A stretch of DNA of 29,342 bases from Planctomycetaceae bacterium (lineage in GTDB: Bacteria > Planctomycetota > Planctomycetia > Pirellulales > Lacipirellulaceae), in NCBI GenBank assembly GCA_002713555.1, contig PATG01000124.1, forward strand, positions 1 through 29,342. Direction: 5' to 3'. Positions 8,631 through 17,852 of this stretch are shown here, one piece after another. Below the pieces are notes generated by a model that made no database searches, was not told the DNA's origin, and saw only the letters and a list, made by a program, of their open reading frames with translations. Position numbers and translations under genes: made by a program. The first letter of the stretch is position 1, and each line of letters begins with the position of its first letter.

Positions 8631-8900
8631 TCGTTTCGACTGGGCTATTCTAGGCTGTGGCCAAAGATCCCTATTCTCCAGTTTCCAGGTAGCTGATAAC
8701 AGACGGCCAGCAGACGACAGCCCAACCAAGGCGTCAAGCGTAACGAATCTGGTCTCATGATGCCAGAAATGTAACCTGCAAACCACATAACGTTTCTGTC
8801 CCTCACTATTTTGGGAGCCTCACTATCTCGGCGAACCAGTCAATTCAAGGCTGAAATCGCAGAAGAGACACATCGTACCCATAGAATTCGCCTTTTCAGG

Positions 8901-8920
8901 CATTTTTACCGGGAAAAATG
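8901..8920. promoter_or_regulatory. 20-bp near-perfect palindrome upstream of lexA
   Basis: CATTTTTACCGGGAAAAATG is palindromic at 18 of 20 positions. It lies in the 529-base spacer between the divergent genes proB and lexA. It could be an operator or a weak hairpin; which regulator would use it is unknown. Confidence 0.4.
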
Positions 8921-8937
8921 ATGCGCAGCCACTACTG

Positions 8938-8953
8938 TACAAATGCACTTGTA
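8938..8953. promoter_or_regulatory. TACAA-N6-TTGTA dyad upstream of lexA
   Basis: TACAAATGCACTTGTA is palindromic at 14 of 16 positions with perfect TACAA/TTGTA arms. Helix-turn-helix repressors such as LexA bind spaced dyads, and lexA genes are often self-regulated. It is therefore a candidate operator for lexA (start at 9160) or proB. It does not match the E. coli or Bacillus LexA boxes. Confidence 0.35.
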
Positions 8954-9020
8954 ATGTGTACGCACGTATATTAACATGACCAGGGTCCCGCCCAGCGGGT
9001 TCACCCTAAACAGTATACAA

Positions 9021-9104
9021 GAACTGTGGCCTAGAAACTGTGTGCTGCAAACTGTGTCCTAGAAACTGCGTCCTAGAAACTGCGTCCTAGAAACTGTGGC
9101 CTAT
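9021..9104. repeat. 14-bp tandem repeat, 6 copies, in the lexA leader
   Basis: Six head-to-tail units follow the consensus AAACTGYGTCCTAG (Y is T or C), at 9021, 9035, 9049, 9063, 9077 and 9091. Copies 4 and 5 are identical; the others differ by one to four bases. The array ends 55 bases before the lexA ATG. The 14-bp period is not a codon multiple and the unit has no internal dyad beyond CTAG. It may be a binding-site array, a leader structure or a simple expansion. Confidence 0.85.
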
Positions 9105-9159
9105 TTGCGGAGTCCTTAGTTTGTCCATAGTCTTGGGCCTTCAATAACCGGGGGAAGAG

Positions 9160-9759
9160 ATGGGAATCGACCAGCTTACCAAACGCCAACGCGAAGTTTT
9201 AGAATACATTCGTTCCAAAATCGATGGCCGTGGCTATGGCCCCACCGTACGCGAAATTGGTGAAAACTTTGGTATTAATTCTCCCAATGGAGTGATGTGC
9301 CACCTGAAGGCCCTAGAAAAAAAAGGGTTGATCACCCGCGAACCTAATATGTCGCGAGCGATCCAGCTAACCGAAGATGCGCTAGAAGACCGAGGTTTAC
9401 CACTCGTGGGCCAGATTGCTGCAGGTAGCTTGGCAGAAGCTATCGAGCAGGCAGAGCGTTTCGAGTTTACCGACTGGTTTGGCCAAAAAAACTTATTCGC
9501 ATTAAAGGTAAAGGGCGATTCGATGATCGAAGCGGCAATTGCCGATGGCGATCTTGTTATCTGCCGCAAAGCACGTACTGCCGATAAAGGGGACATCGTG
9601 GTGGCATTTACCGATGAAGGCGATGCCACACTCAAATACTGGTATCCAGAGGCAAATCGGGTTCGGCTGCAGCCGGCCAATTCTTCGATGAAACCAATCT
9701 ATAGCCGAAACGTCAAGGTGCTAGGTGTCGTTACAGGCGTGGTACGCAAGGTAGCGTAG
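9160..9759 (+). CDS. lexA: LexA SOS repressor
   Basis: LexA represses DNA-damage genes and cleaves itself when stimulated by RecA filaments. The product has 199 residues. The N-terminal winged helix reads LTKRQREVLEYIRSKI and GYGPTVREIGENFGI, with recognition region SPNGVMCHLKALEKKG at about 41-56. The C-terminal S24 peptidase domain has the Ala-Gly cleavage site at 88-89 (QIAAGSLAEA), the nucleophile Ser121 in GDSMIEAAIADGD and the base Lys159 in ATLKYW. All catalytic elements are intact. GGGGAAG precedes the ATG closely. The long upstream spacer with dyads and a repeat array suggests autoregulation. Confidence 0.96.
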   Translation: MGIDQLTKRQREVLEYIRSKIDGRGYGPTVREIGENFGINSPNGVMCHLKALEKKGLITREPNMSRAIQLTEDALEDRGLPLVGQIAAGSLAEAIEQAERFEFTDWFGQKNLFALKVKGDSMIEAAIADGDLVICRKARTADKGDIVVAFTDEGDATLKYWYPEANRVRLQPANSSMKPIYSRNVKVLGVVTGVVRKVA

Positions 9760-9832
9760 GATACTTGACTGCCCGTATTGCCCGGGTGCTGTATTTCTTG
9801 GCAAATGGGTTACTGGGCAACTGATTATTTGT

Positions 9833-11179
9833 TTATGCTGATTTCTCCAAATCACTTGCTTGATTAAGCTTATTGTAAAGCGTCTTCAAGCTCACACCCA
9901 ATTGCTCGGCTGCTTTCGGTTTATTGCCATCGTTGCGCTCCAAAGCTTCGACAATGGCTTCCATTTCCAGTTCACGCAGTGTCATTGGACTCCGCCGGTT
10001 GCGCGCTGTGCCTTGCAGTTGGCGGCTGTCAAAATGCTGGGGTAAGTGCTCGCGACGAATAGGACCACTATCACAAAGTATTGTCGCGTGCTCAACCACG
10101 TTGGCCAGCTCGCGCACATTGCCCGGCCAGACATGACCACATAGGGATGCAACCGCGTCCTCAGCAAGCTGCGCTTCAGCACCGCGGCGAAAACGAGAAA
10201 GCAAATGCTGGGCCAACTCGGGTATGTCCTCAATCCGCTCGCGTAGTGGCGGCAGATGGATTTCAAACGTGTTGATTCGATACATCAAGTCTTCACGAAA
10301 CTCTTCTTCTGCAACCATGCTTGGCAAGTCGCGATGTGTAGCGCAGACCACACGCACATCTACTGTGGTCGATTTATTTTCACCGACCCTACGTATTTCG
10401 CCACTCTCAAGCACACGTAATAATTTGGCCTGCATTGCCTTGGGTAATTCGCCTATCTCATCCAGGAAGATTGTCCCGCCGTGGGCAACTTCGAATAAGC
10501 CGACACGGTGATCGTCAGCACCAGTAAATGCGCCCTTTCGATGGCCGAACAATTCACTTTCAATCAGTGTCTCTGGGAGCGCACCACAATTGATTGCGAC
10601 GAATGGATTTTCGGCACGAGCACTGTGATCATGCAATGCTCGAGCGACTAGTTCTTTGCCAGTGCCCGTCTCACCAAGAATGAGTACCGTTGAGTTGGTG
10701 GGAGCCACTTTTTCGATCAGCAGATTCACTTTTTGCATGGCAGGTGTCTTGCCAACAAGTCTGGGTGCTCCTTCCAGACGATGAACCTGATGCTGCAGAG
10801 CTCGGTATTTCTGTGTCAGCTGTCGCTTATCGACCACACGCTTAAGGAGTGCCTGTATTTCGATCAATTTGCATGGCTTTGTCAGGTAATCAAAAGCCCC
10901 ATGGCGCAGGGCGGCAATAGCCGTGTCCATCGATGACTTGCCCGTAAGCACGACGGCTTCCGTTTCTGGTGACAACTCCTTGCAGTGGGCTATTACTTCG
11001 ATACCGTTTTTACCCGGCATGTCCAAATCCACCAGAATGCAGTCGTACGTGTTTTTTTCGAGCGCCGCAAAAGCTGTCAGTCCATCAGGACAGATCGTAA
11101 CCCGATGGCCAAGTCGAGGCAGCTCGAGTTTCATCAGCTCCTGAAGCGAACGTTCGTCATCTGCAAATAGTAAGGTCAA
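9833..11179 (-). CDS. NtrC-family sigma-54-dependent response regulator
   Basis: This is a three-domain activator. The REC domain starts LTLLFADDE and its likely phosphoacceptor is the first Asp of [10 protein letters not shown] (about residue 51). The AAA+ domain has Walker A GETGTGKE and GAFTGA, the loop that contacts sigma-54. A Fis-type helix-turn-helix sits at the C-terminus ([18 protein letters not shown]). It should activate sigma-54 promoters after phosphorylation by the kinase encoded just upstream. The start is uncertain. The frame is open to an ATG at 11281, but that would overlap the kinase gene by 92 bases. AAGGAG at 11218-11223 is followed only by ATC codons. I chose the TTG at 11179 because it lies four residues before the usual beginning of REC domains. 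Confidence 0.9.
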   Translation of the reverse strand: MTLLFADDERSLQELMKLELPRLGHRVTICPDGLTAFAALEKNTYDCILVDLDMPGKNGIEVIAHCKELSPETEAVVLTGKSSMDTAIAALRHGAFDYLTKPCKLIEIQALLKRVVDKRQLTQKYRALQHQVHRLEGAPRLVGKTPAMQKVNLLIEKVAPTNSTVLILGETGTGKELVARALHDHSARAENPFVAINCGALPETLIESELFGHRKGAFTGADDHRVGLFEVAHGGTIFLDEIGELPKAMQAKLLRVLESGEIRRVGENKSTTVDVRVVCATHRDLPSMVAEEEFREDLMYRINTFEIHLPPLRERIEDIPELAQHLLSRFRRGAEAQLAEDAVASLCGHVWPGNVRELANVVEHATILCDSGPIRREHLPQHFDSRQLQGTARNRRSPMTLRELEMEAIVEALERNDGNKPKAAEQLGVSLKTLYNKLNQASDLEKSA

Positions 11180-11189
11180 GCCTTGACCA

Positions 11190-12842
11190 TTAGGCTGCTT
11201 GGTAGCGATGATGATTCTCCTTATGAGCAAATTCGATGGGCAGCGTAACGACAAATCGCGATCCGTGGCCCGTTCCTTCACTGGTCGCTTCGATGGTTCC
11301 CTGATGTTCTTCTACGATACGGTAAGTAATCGACAAACCGAGACCTATACCCTGTCCACTACGTCGTTTGGTAAAAAAGGGCTCGAAGAGATGTTTGGTA
11401 ACTTCCTGGGTCATTCCACAACCATCATCCTCAACAACGATTCTTGCCAGGGCACCTTGCCGTTCAACAACCACATGCACCGTTCCATTATCGTCAAGGC
11501 TTTCTAAACCATTGGTGATGAGGTTGAGCATGACTTGTTTGATTTCTTGAGCATTCACTTGCACTATCACGGGATCGCCTTCGGCAAGAACCAGGTTTTT
11601 GTCGTGGTACTTGCCCAAGTGCTGGACCATCTCGATGACGCCCGCTGTCAATTCTCGCAAGTCTGCACTATGTCGTTGAGCATCTCCTCTACGGGCAAAG
11701 TCGAGTAATTTTTCAGTGATTTGTTTGCAACGGAAAGCTTCTCTCTGAATCATTTGGAGATAGTCACGCGCCACTTGGATGTCTTCGTTTTGGGAAGGAT
11801 TTACATCATCCAAGAGCTCATCAAGGCGATTCTCTAACGATTCACTGCAAAGAGCAATCGAAGCCAGTGGATTGTTGATTTCGTGAGAAACACCGGCTGC
11901 CAGAAAACCTACGCTAGCCAATTGTTCGCTACGAACTACTTGATTGGTTCGCTCTCGAACTTGACGATCAAGGTCGTCCCGTGTTTCTTGGAATTGCGTC
12001 GTCATCTCATTCATTGCCACTGCCAACTCTCCAACTTCATCCTTTGTATCAAGTTCAATTCGGTGCTCATAATTACCGCTAGCGACTTCACGAGATCCCA
12101 ATACGAGCATCTGCAAAGGTTTGGCAAACCACTTGTAAAACATGCGTATCGAAGTGACCAGCAGGACAAGTGCGATAATAGCATTCGTCCAGGCAATTAC
12201 GATTGCTGTGCGATACTCAGCACGAACATCAACTGAAAGTGCTTGAAATTGCTTATGGAGATGACTGGGCAACTCGGCCACAAGATGCCTAAGCTGATCC
12301 GCTGCATCACGCAACATACCAATGCGAGAAGGATCTAAGAGCCAATCTTCCTCCAAACTGGTTGAAAGATCCGCCCCACCCATACGTACCACGACCGCAT
12401 CAATTCGAGCCAGGGTTTGCCGTTCATGAAAATCATCACCAAGACGAGGGTCACGATCTATATTGTTCTGGTCCAAGAGATGACGGTAGCGATCCAACGA
12501 CTGGGTGAATTCTTCAAAACGGTCGCAATACGCTTCACGCAACCACTGAGCATCCCAGGGATAGTCCTCATCTTTTGCGTGTGTGCTTCTGGACAGGGAT
12601 TTTCGCCATTCAGGCAATTCCAACCTTTCGCCAGCTTGACTGAGGATATCGCGCAAATCGACCAGGTTTTGACTCACTTGACCGGCCAGAGGAAGTTCAG
12701 CAGAACGAGCCGCCAGGCTCTTGACCAAACCTCGGTAAGCATAAAGGCCATAACACGCACTCCCAAAAAGTGCGAGCACGGTAATGATCAAAAGACCCAA
12801 GCCAAGCTTGAGCTTCGTGCGTAAAGGCCAATGCGAGAGCAC
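11190..12842 (-). CDS. Membrane sensor histidine kinase (HAMP, HisKA, HATPase)
   Basis: This sensor kinase of about 550 residues is the partner of the adjoining NtrC-type regulator. It has a transmembrane segment at about 12-36, a periplasmic sensor region of about 170 residues rich in charged helices, a second membrane segment at about 212-233 and a HAMP linker. The HisKA H-box LAAGVSHEINNPLASI carries the phosphorylated His near residue 320. The ATP-binding domain has NLITNGLES, DDGCGM, FEPFFTKR and GIGLGLS. A strong AAGGAGG (12849-12855) lies six bases from the GTG at 12842 and three from a TTG at 12845, so I prefer the GTG. The signal sensed is unknown. Confidence 0.93.
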   Translation of the reverse strand: MLSHWPLRTKLKLGLGLLIITVLALFGSACYGLYAYRGLVKSLAARSAELPLAGQVSQNLVDLRDILSQAGERLELPEWRKSLSRSTHAKDEDYPWDAQWLREAYCDRFEEFTQSLDRYRHLLDQNNIDRDPRLGDDFHERQTLARIDAVVVRMGGADLSTSLEEDWLLDPSRIGMLRDAADQLRHLVAELPSHLHKQFQALSVDVRAEYRTAIVIAWTNAIIALVLLVTSIRMFYKWFAKPLQMLVLGSREVASGNYEHRIELDTKDEVGELAVAMNEMTTQFQETRDDLDRQVRERTNQVVRSEQLASVGFLAAGVSHEINNPLASIALCSESLENRLDELLDDVNPSQNEDIQVARDYLQMIQREAFRCKQITEKLLDFARRGDAQRHSADLRELTAGVIEMVQHLGKYHDKNLVLAEGDPVIVQVNAQEIKQVMLNLITNGLESLDDNGTVHVVVERQGALARIVVEDDGCGMTQEVTKHLFEPFFTKRRSGQGIGLGLSITYRIVEEHQGTIEATSEGTGHGSRFVVTLPIEFAHKENHHRYQAA

Positions 12843-12863
12843 CAACGACCTCCTTGTCGTGGC

Positions 12864-12878
12864 GGTTGCCAGGCAACC
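12864..12878. promoter_or_regulatory. Perfect 7-bp inverted repeat in the kinase leader
   Basis: GGTTGCC-A-GGCAACC is a perfect inverted repeat with one central base, about 10 bases upstream of the AAGGAGG of the histidine kinase gene. It could be an operator or an mRNA hairpin near the ribosome site. The 250-base gap it sits in, between the kinase and lptF genes, holds no gene I can support. Confidence 0.4.
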
Positions 12879-13095
12879 AGTAACACAGGTTTCTTCCTGA
12901 AACCCGACGGGAGAAGAAGTTTACCTGGAAAATTGTAAATCTGACAAGAACAAAATGCAGAAAGCAGATGATCCGGAAGGCATTATTATCCGCTTGCTGG
13001 AACTGATAGCAGAAGATCATTCCTACTCGCGTACATCTATGATAACAGCTTTGTTCCGCCTTTACTGTGATCGTAGCGCCGATGCATTTATCTTA

Positions 13096-14283
13096 TTAAA
13101 AACGAATCACTCGGCGAACCAGCCATACGCCCCATGCTGCTAGCACCAGATTGCCAAACCAAACAACTTGCGGTGGCAATACACCGTCCTTTGCCAGATC
13201 AAGACTCCCTACAAGCATGGGGTAGTAGACCAGTAGAATGGGCAAGAAACAGATGAAGAAGCTGCCCCAGAACTCTCCATGACGGCGTCGTACTGCCATG
13301 GGAGCACCGAGAAGCACAAAACACAGACAGCCAAAGCCACCAGCCCAACGACGATGAGGTTCCGTGTGCAGGCGATGCAATGTCCGCTCTGCACTAGCCA
13401 ATCGACTTTGTTTGGCTGACCAATTGGCTTGAGATAAGTCAAACATACGCCCCATCATCATTGCATGGGCTGCTTCCGCTGTCATTTCTTGCTTAAGTCG
13501 ATCGATCAAATGAACTTGCTTCTGCTTAGAAGGTCCAATCTCTCGCAAGGAGTAATTCGATGTACTCCGTGATCGCTCCTTGTTACCTGTGAATTGTTCA
13601 ATCGAAAAGGGTATGGTTTCGACACCAGGAAATGACCCTTTAATACGATCTGCCACACACCCTTCAGCATTTCGGAAGGTCACTTCGATATTGTTGTTTT
13701 CTAAATCAACATTCAACTCCGCCTCGTCGGCCGTAATCCTCCAGGGCGGATCGTCACCGGCAACAAAATAGGTAATGTTCGGGTTCATCAGCTTCTTGCC
13801 CTGAACGCTTTGCACTGCCACTTTAATCCGGTTATTGCTATACCGCCCGCTGGTTCGCAATCGCCCATACACAATTTCTTCTAGAGATTCGACGATCACC
13901 CGCTGAACACCACCTCGGCCCCAAGAGACGGCCACATCGTTGAGGATCACAGCCCCCAGACTTACTAAGGTAGCCAGAATAAATGTCGGCCATAGCATGG
14001 CCATGGGGGATATGCCGAGTGATTTTACAGCCACAACTTCGTTGGAGGAGGCAACACGGCCATAGACAATCGTGGTCGCAAGTAGCATGGTGCCAGGGAC
14101 AGTAAACTGCATTGCCTGGGGTAGTATGTAGGGCACCATCCGCAAGATTGGCAATAGCCCTAAACCATTTTCAACGGCCTCTCTACCAATCAGTAGCAGA
14201 AAAATAAACACCGTCATACTGACAAAGGTGAGCAAAAAGACCTTGAGCATTTCCAGTATTATGTAACGGGTCAATATGCGCAT
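13096..14283 (-). CDS. LptF/LptG (YjgP/YjgQ) family permease
   Basis: The LptF/LptG family forms the inner-membrane part of the LptB2FG transporter that extracts lipopolysaccharide for export. The 395-residue product starts MRILTRYIILEMLKVFL, the normal family N-terminus with the first membrane helix. Further helices follow at about 50-70 and 95-120, then a periplasmic beta-jellyroll-like region (about 125-275) and three C-terminal helices (from about 305). ASSNEVVAVKSLGISP is the typical cytoplasmic coupling motif. Upstream open frame to 14388 is not family-like. Only one permease gene is present here; the partner and LptB must be elsewhere. Confidence 0.9.
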   Translation of the reverse strand: MRILTRYIILEMLKVFLLTFVSMTVFIFLLLIGREAVENGLGLLPILRMVPYILPQAMQFTVPGTMLLATTIVYGRVASSNEVVAVKSLGISPMAMLWPTFILATLVSLGAVILNDVAVSWGRGGVQRVIVESLEEIVYGRLRTSGRYSNNRIKVAVQSVQGKKLMNPNITYFVAGDDPPWRITADEAELNVDLENNNIEVTFRNAEGCVADRIKGSFPGVETIPFSIEQFTGNKERSRSTSNYSLREIGPSKQKQVHLIDRLKQEMTAEAAHAMMMGRMFDLSQANWSAKQSRLASAERTLHRLHTEPHRRWAGGFGCLCFVLLGAPMAVRRRHGEFWGSFFICFLPILLVYYPMLVGSLDLAKDGVLPPQVVWFGNLVLAAWGVWLVRRVIRF

Positions 14284-14526
14284 GGGCCATGCAAAGAGAA
14301 TGGTTAAAAGGTGGCCTACTTTAGCAAGCAAGTCAGGGTCTGCAAACGACACTTCACAGAAGCTAGCACCAAGGAGTCCGCCGATCATCCGTATTTCGGC
14401 CCAACCTGGATCTGCCTCGTAACAAGGCGTCGCAGAGTATTTAAAAGAGCCTTTCTGAGATCACTGTAGGGAATGCCCTCAGTGGCACTTGCATGCGTGA
14501 AGCTAAGGTCGCACCACCAAGGGATA

Positions 14527-14556
14527 GGTCCTAGACTGCCGTAGCAGTAAAGGACC
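14527..14556. terminator. Hairpin 3' of the PP2C gene
   Basis: Arms GGTCCTAGACTGC (14527-14539) and GCAGTAAAGGACC (14544-14556) pair at 11 of 13 positions around a CGTA loop, 20 bases beyond the PP2C stop on the minus strand. There is no U-run on either side, so it is either a non-classical terminator or an mRNA-stabilising hairpin. Confidence 0.4.
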
Positions 14557-14576
14557 GAATAGGAGGGCCAGAAGGA

Positions 14577-15800
14577 TTACAGCCCTATCGAAGAATCGCT
14601 AGGCGGTGGGGACTGGTCGCGCAAGGCCTGCATCAAACGACGTACAGCACTACAAAATGAAACAACAGCTTCCTGGTAGTTGTTCTGAGCAATTGCTTGA
14701 TGGGCAAAATGACGGTCGGCGTGAATGGGCTGCCAATCGAATGCCCAATCTCGTTCGCTCTCCAAATCTTCTAATTGACGAACAATTTCATTGAGTGTCT
14801 CGATATTCGCAGGACTCGGTGTGGCATCATGATGACGGTACGGGGCCTTGCCTTGCAAGGATATTCTATCGTTTCCCGGAATAGAATGTGAACAATCATT
14901 GTTCAAAAACACTCCCTTCAGCCATGAAAAAAAACCGCCTTTTGATTTTGTGAGCCTAGGTCGGATGCTGCGAGCCGGCATAGCTATTGAACTATTGTCC
15001 GAATTCCCCAACTGGCTAGGATCAACCACCTCAGCAATGATTACTGTAATGTTATCTGGACCGCCCAATAGATTGGCTAAATCGACTAGTGACTGGGCTG
15101 CTTCAGCGGGTGCCAGGCATGCAGAGACCATGCCAATCAACTCGGGTTTCAGCGGCCCTGTTAATCCATCGCTACAGATCAGAAAATGGTCGCCTGCTTG
15201 CAAAGGAAAAGGGCCTTCCAAATCTACGGATACGGTGGGATGTGGACCCAACGAACGGGTTATTACATTCTTCGGAACATACGCTGGTACTTCTTCTTCT
15301 GTAGCATGCCCTGCGGCTGCCATTTCCCAAACCAGACTGTGATCGAAAGTCAGTTGATCGAAACTATTCCCACGCAATCGATACACACGACTATCCCCTA
15401 CGTGGGCTGCCAGTGCCCCTTTTGGGAGAAGGAGCAAGGAACTGCAAGTGGTACCCATACCCTGAAAGTCAACACTATCCTGCCCTTTGGTATAGATTAC
15501 ATTATTTGCTTCACGAATTGCTTCTACCAAAGATTCACTGGGCGAATCTTCTGGGCGTTTATGATAGCTATGCGTAATGGTGTCCGTTGCCAGCTTACTG
15601 GCAAGTTCGCCTGCAGCATGGGCTCCCATGCCATCTGCAACTACCAGAAGATGGCCTTGGCTCAGCCATTGGTCAGTACCATCAGCTAGTGCAATAGCCA
15701 TCGAGTCCTGATTACTCGAACGGCGCATACCGACGTCACTGACCGCCGCACAGAGCAACCCTCCTGTGCTCATCTCCAAATTGTCATGCTGGCTAGCCAT
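14577..15800 (-). CDS. PP2C-family serine/threonine protein phosphatase
   Basis: This 407-residue protein has a PP2C (PPM) catalytic domain in its first 260 residues. Such enzymes are metal-dependent and remove phosphate from Ser/Thr of proteins, usually opposing Hanks-type kinases. Metal-binding and family motifs are complete: SNQD (Asp32), VVADGMGAHAAGE (Asp56, Gly57), GMGTTC, HVGDSRVYRLR (135-142), SDGL (210-213) and GGPDNITVI (246-254). The C-terminal 145 residues are a Ser-rich linker followed by a helical region of unknown role, without a clear membrane segment. No intact kinase gene is in the window, although a kinase remnant lies 5 kb away. Confidence 0.93.
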   Translation of the reverse strand: MASQHDNLEMSTGGLLCAAVSDVGMRRSSNQDSMAIALADGTDQWLSQGHLLVVADGMGAHAAGELASKLATDTITHSYHKRPEDSPSESLVEAIREANNVIYTKGQDSVDFQGMGTTCSSLLLLPKGALAAHVGDSRVYRLRGNSFDQLTFDHSLVWEMAAAGHATEEEVPAYVPKNVITRSLGPHPTVSVDLEGPFPLQAGDHFLICSDGLTGPLKPELIGMVSACLAPAEAAQSLVDLANLLGGPDNITVIIAEVVDPSQLGNSDNSSIAMPARSIRPRLTKSKGGFFSWLKGVFLNNDCSHSIPGNDRISLQGKAPYRHHDATPSPANIETLNEIVRQLEDLESERDWAFDWQPIHADRHFAHQAIAQNNYQEAVVSFCSAVRRLMQALRDQSPPPSDSSIGL

Positions 15801-16063
15801 TCAAAAATACACTTACGAGTCGGAATCAGCTTCTAATCTACCCATCTTATCTGCTCAAGCTCACCGTTGATAGGCTTAGCCATACGTCCTATTCGCTCTG
15901 GTACCCGAAGATAGATTCTGGACCGTACCTGCAAGCACGAAAGACAGCAAAAATAGTAGAAAAGTCGACATAGTCGTAGACGAGTCCGATCCCTATACTT
16001 TCGCAACTTTTGCTGCTGGGCAAAACAACTTGAAGAAGCCCAGGTCTTTTCGAGCGTATTTCT
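15801..16063. other. Divergent intergenic region
   Basis: This spacer of 263 bases separates the divergent PP2C (-) and PEGA lipoprotein (+) genes and must hold both promoters. I see no convincing -35/-10 pair, dyad or small gene in it. Confidence 0.3.
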
Positions 16064-16642
16064 ATGTTGCATCCAAAAACGGCGCAAAAAATTCTGCTCT
16101 GCTGGGTCATGGCCACGCTGACCCTGCAAACAGGTTGCTTGCGCCGACGCCTGATGGTCCGCAGCAATCCACCAGGTGCTATGGCCTACGTGGATAACCA
16201 ACCCATTGGCACCACACCATGCGCTACTGATTTTGTCTACTACGGTACGAGAGAAATACGTCTCGTTAAGGCCGGCTATGAAACACTCACTGTGAACCAA
16301 CCGATCCCTGCTCCCTGGTACCAAATCCCACCACTGGATTTTGTTAGCGAAAATTTAATTCCGCGTAAGATACAAGATTTCCGCACCGTATCATTCAACA
16401 TGGTCCCACAGGTTATTGTTCCAAGCGAACAGCTTCTTCAACGTGCTGAACACTTAAGGCAAAGCACATTGCAAGGTGCCGTCTTACCGGCAACAGGAAC
16501 AGGGTTGCCAGGAGTCGTCCCGGTAGGACCACCATTTATTTCTGGCCCAAGCCTCGGACAACCAACGCTCGCCCCTCCCCAGGACACCCTTCCTCCAGGG
16601 GGACAACCGCTTGAAGTTTTGCCAACACCCCAAGGGCAATAG
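16064..16642 (+). CDS. PEGA-domain lipoprotein
   Basis: The 192-residue product starts with a signal peptide (about 1-24) ending in the lipobox LQTGC, so Cys25 is likely lipidated and the protein anchored in the envelope. A PEGA domain follows (about 30-70): VRSNPPGAMAYVDNQPIGTTP and later IRLVKAGYETLTV. PEGA domains are surface beta-sandwiches common in planctomycetes and often linked to cell-surface structures. The C-terminal third is Pro/Gly-rich and probably disordered. It converges on mlaD with only four bases between the stop codons. Confidence 0.85.
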   Translation: MLHPKTAQKILLCWVMATLTLQTGCLRRRLMVRSNPPGAMAYVDNQPIGTTPCATDFVYYGTREIRLVKAGYETLTVNQPIPAPWYQIPPLDFVSENLIPRKIQDFRTVSFNMVPQVIVPSEQLLQRAEHLRQSTLQGAVLPATGTGLPGVVPVGPPFISGPSLGQPTLAPPQDTLPPGGQPLEVLPTPQGQ

Positions 16643-16646
16643 GCGC

Positions 16647-17762
16647 TTACTTGATCGGTACCTCGCGATGCTTGGGAATGAAACCCCGCGCTATACGAGC
16701 CGGGTCGCGCGCGATTTTGTCGGCAAAGACATGGACATCGTCTATGATCTGACGAATGCGTCTCTGGATGGTTGGATCATTGATCAGCAGGCGCACGTCA
16801 CGTACTGCTGACGATGCCTGGCCAATCGTACCGGCCAATTGCTGATAAAGTTGATCATCGTTGATCAGTTTGCCAATGGTGCCATCGCTGTTATTTATAT
16901 TTTTCGCCAACAAGGCTGCTTCGCCCAGTAATTCGCTAAGATTGTCTACACCCGATTCCAAAGCATCGATTATCTCAGGACCACGTTCGCCAAGCGGCCC
17001 AGTGAGACCTTGAAGGTTGACAAGGTTTTGGTTAGCAGATGTGACAGCATTTTCTAAGGCTTCCATAATAAGTTTTGTATCCTCGATGACCCCTGGAATG
17101 TGGGACAGACCGTTCTTCAACTCAACTTTGAATTGCTCCTCGCCCAGCACATCATCGATATTGGCCATCACGCTACCAAAATTATTTAACGCCACTTCTG
17201 CTGATGTAAAAAGACGATCTATCCGCTCAATATCCTGTCCACCCATGACTTCATTCAAACGCTCAGCGAGATCTCGGACCTCTTCACCAGCGCTCCCCAA
17301 GGATTGGATTGTCTGCTTGAGGTCTCCTTGCAAATTCGCAATCAAATCAAGAGGGCTCGGATTGTACATCCCCTGAAGTGGTGCCCCACCTGGCTTCACG
17401 ATTTGTGCGTTTGCAGATGGTCGACCGGGAGAAAACTCGACGACTGCATCTCCTATCAGCGAAGTTTGGATTCTGGCAACTTCATTGGTCTTCACGTGCT
17501 TTTCTTTGTAAATATTGATGGTAATGAGGGCACCCTCATCCGTGTCAAGTACCTCCCCCACACGACCAATAAGAATTCCACGCCGACGCACAGGTGTTTC
17601 GGGAGCCACACCTGGTGCCTGATCCACAATCACCTGAAGCTGATACTCATCACGAAAAGGTGACCATGAAAAATCACTGGTAAAAAAGACGAGTAGCCCA
17701 GTTACCAGGAAAGTCGCAACGGCGACGATGCCTACTTTGAACTGTTTACTTCGGTCTTCCAT
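16647..17762 (-). CDS. mlaD: MlaD-family MCE-domain lipid transport protein
   Basis: The 371-residue protein has one N-terminal membrane helix (about 9-28) followed by an MCE domain (about 38-115: VIVDQAPGVAPETPVRRRGILIGRV, SLIGDAVVEFSPG). It then has a long helical region rich in Asn, Leu and Glu, which in larger MCE proteins can form a tunnel or needle. MlaD proteins form hexameric rings that pass phospholipids between the inner and outer membranes. It is the last gene of an mlaE-mlaF-mlaD operon, 90 bases after mlaF. It is about twice the length of E. coli MlaD. No mlaB or mlaC lies nearby. Confidence 0.9.
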   Translation of the reverse strand: MEDRSKQFKVGIVAVATFLVTGLLVFFTSDFSWSPFRDEYQLQVIVDQAPGVAPETPVRRRGILIGRVGEVLDTDEGALITINIYKEKHVKTNEVARIQTSLIGDAVVEFSPGRPSANAQIVKPGGAPLQGMYNPSPLDLIANLQGDLKQTIQSLGSAGEEVRDLAERLNEVMGGQDIERIDRLFTSAEVALNNFGSVMANIDDVLGEEQFKVELKNGLSHIPGVIEDTKLIMEALENAVTSANQNLVNLQGLTGPLGERGPEIIDALESGVDNLSELLGEAALLAKNINNSDGTIGKLINDDQLYQQLAGTIGQASSAVRDVRLLINDPTIQRRIRQIIDDVHVFADKIARDPARIARGFIPKHREVPIK

Positions 17763-17852
17763 TGGTATGCCTTTTCATAATTGAATAATAACGAACTATT
17801 CAACTGAAGCCTCGACGTTATGCTCCAGATTGATTTGGCGTGGTCACCTCGG

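Noticed and set aside
8631..8786. Upstream extension of proB by 52 codons
   Set aside because: The added residues precede the canonical kinase start and show no family similarity.
9021..9104. 14-bp array as a CRISPR
   Set aside because: Units are head to tail without spacers and too short.
9234..9680. Antisense frame within lexA
   Set aside because: Fully overlaps the intact, conserved lexA gene and has no features of its own.
12955..13143. Plus-strand 62-codon frame between the kinase and lptF genes
   Set aside because: It overlaps the lptF 3' end, has no ribosome site and no recognisable family.
14482..14492. TGGCACTTGC as a sigma-54 promoter
   Set aside because: The -24 and -12 elements need about five bases between them; here they touch.
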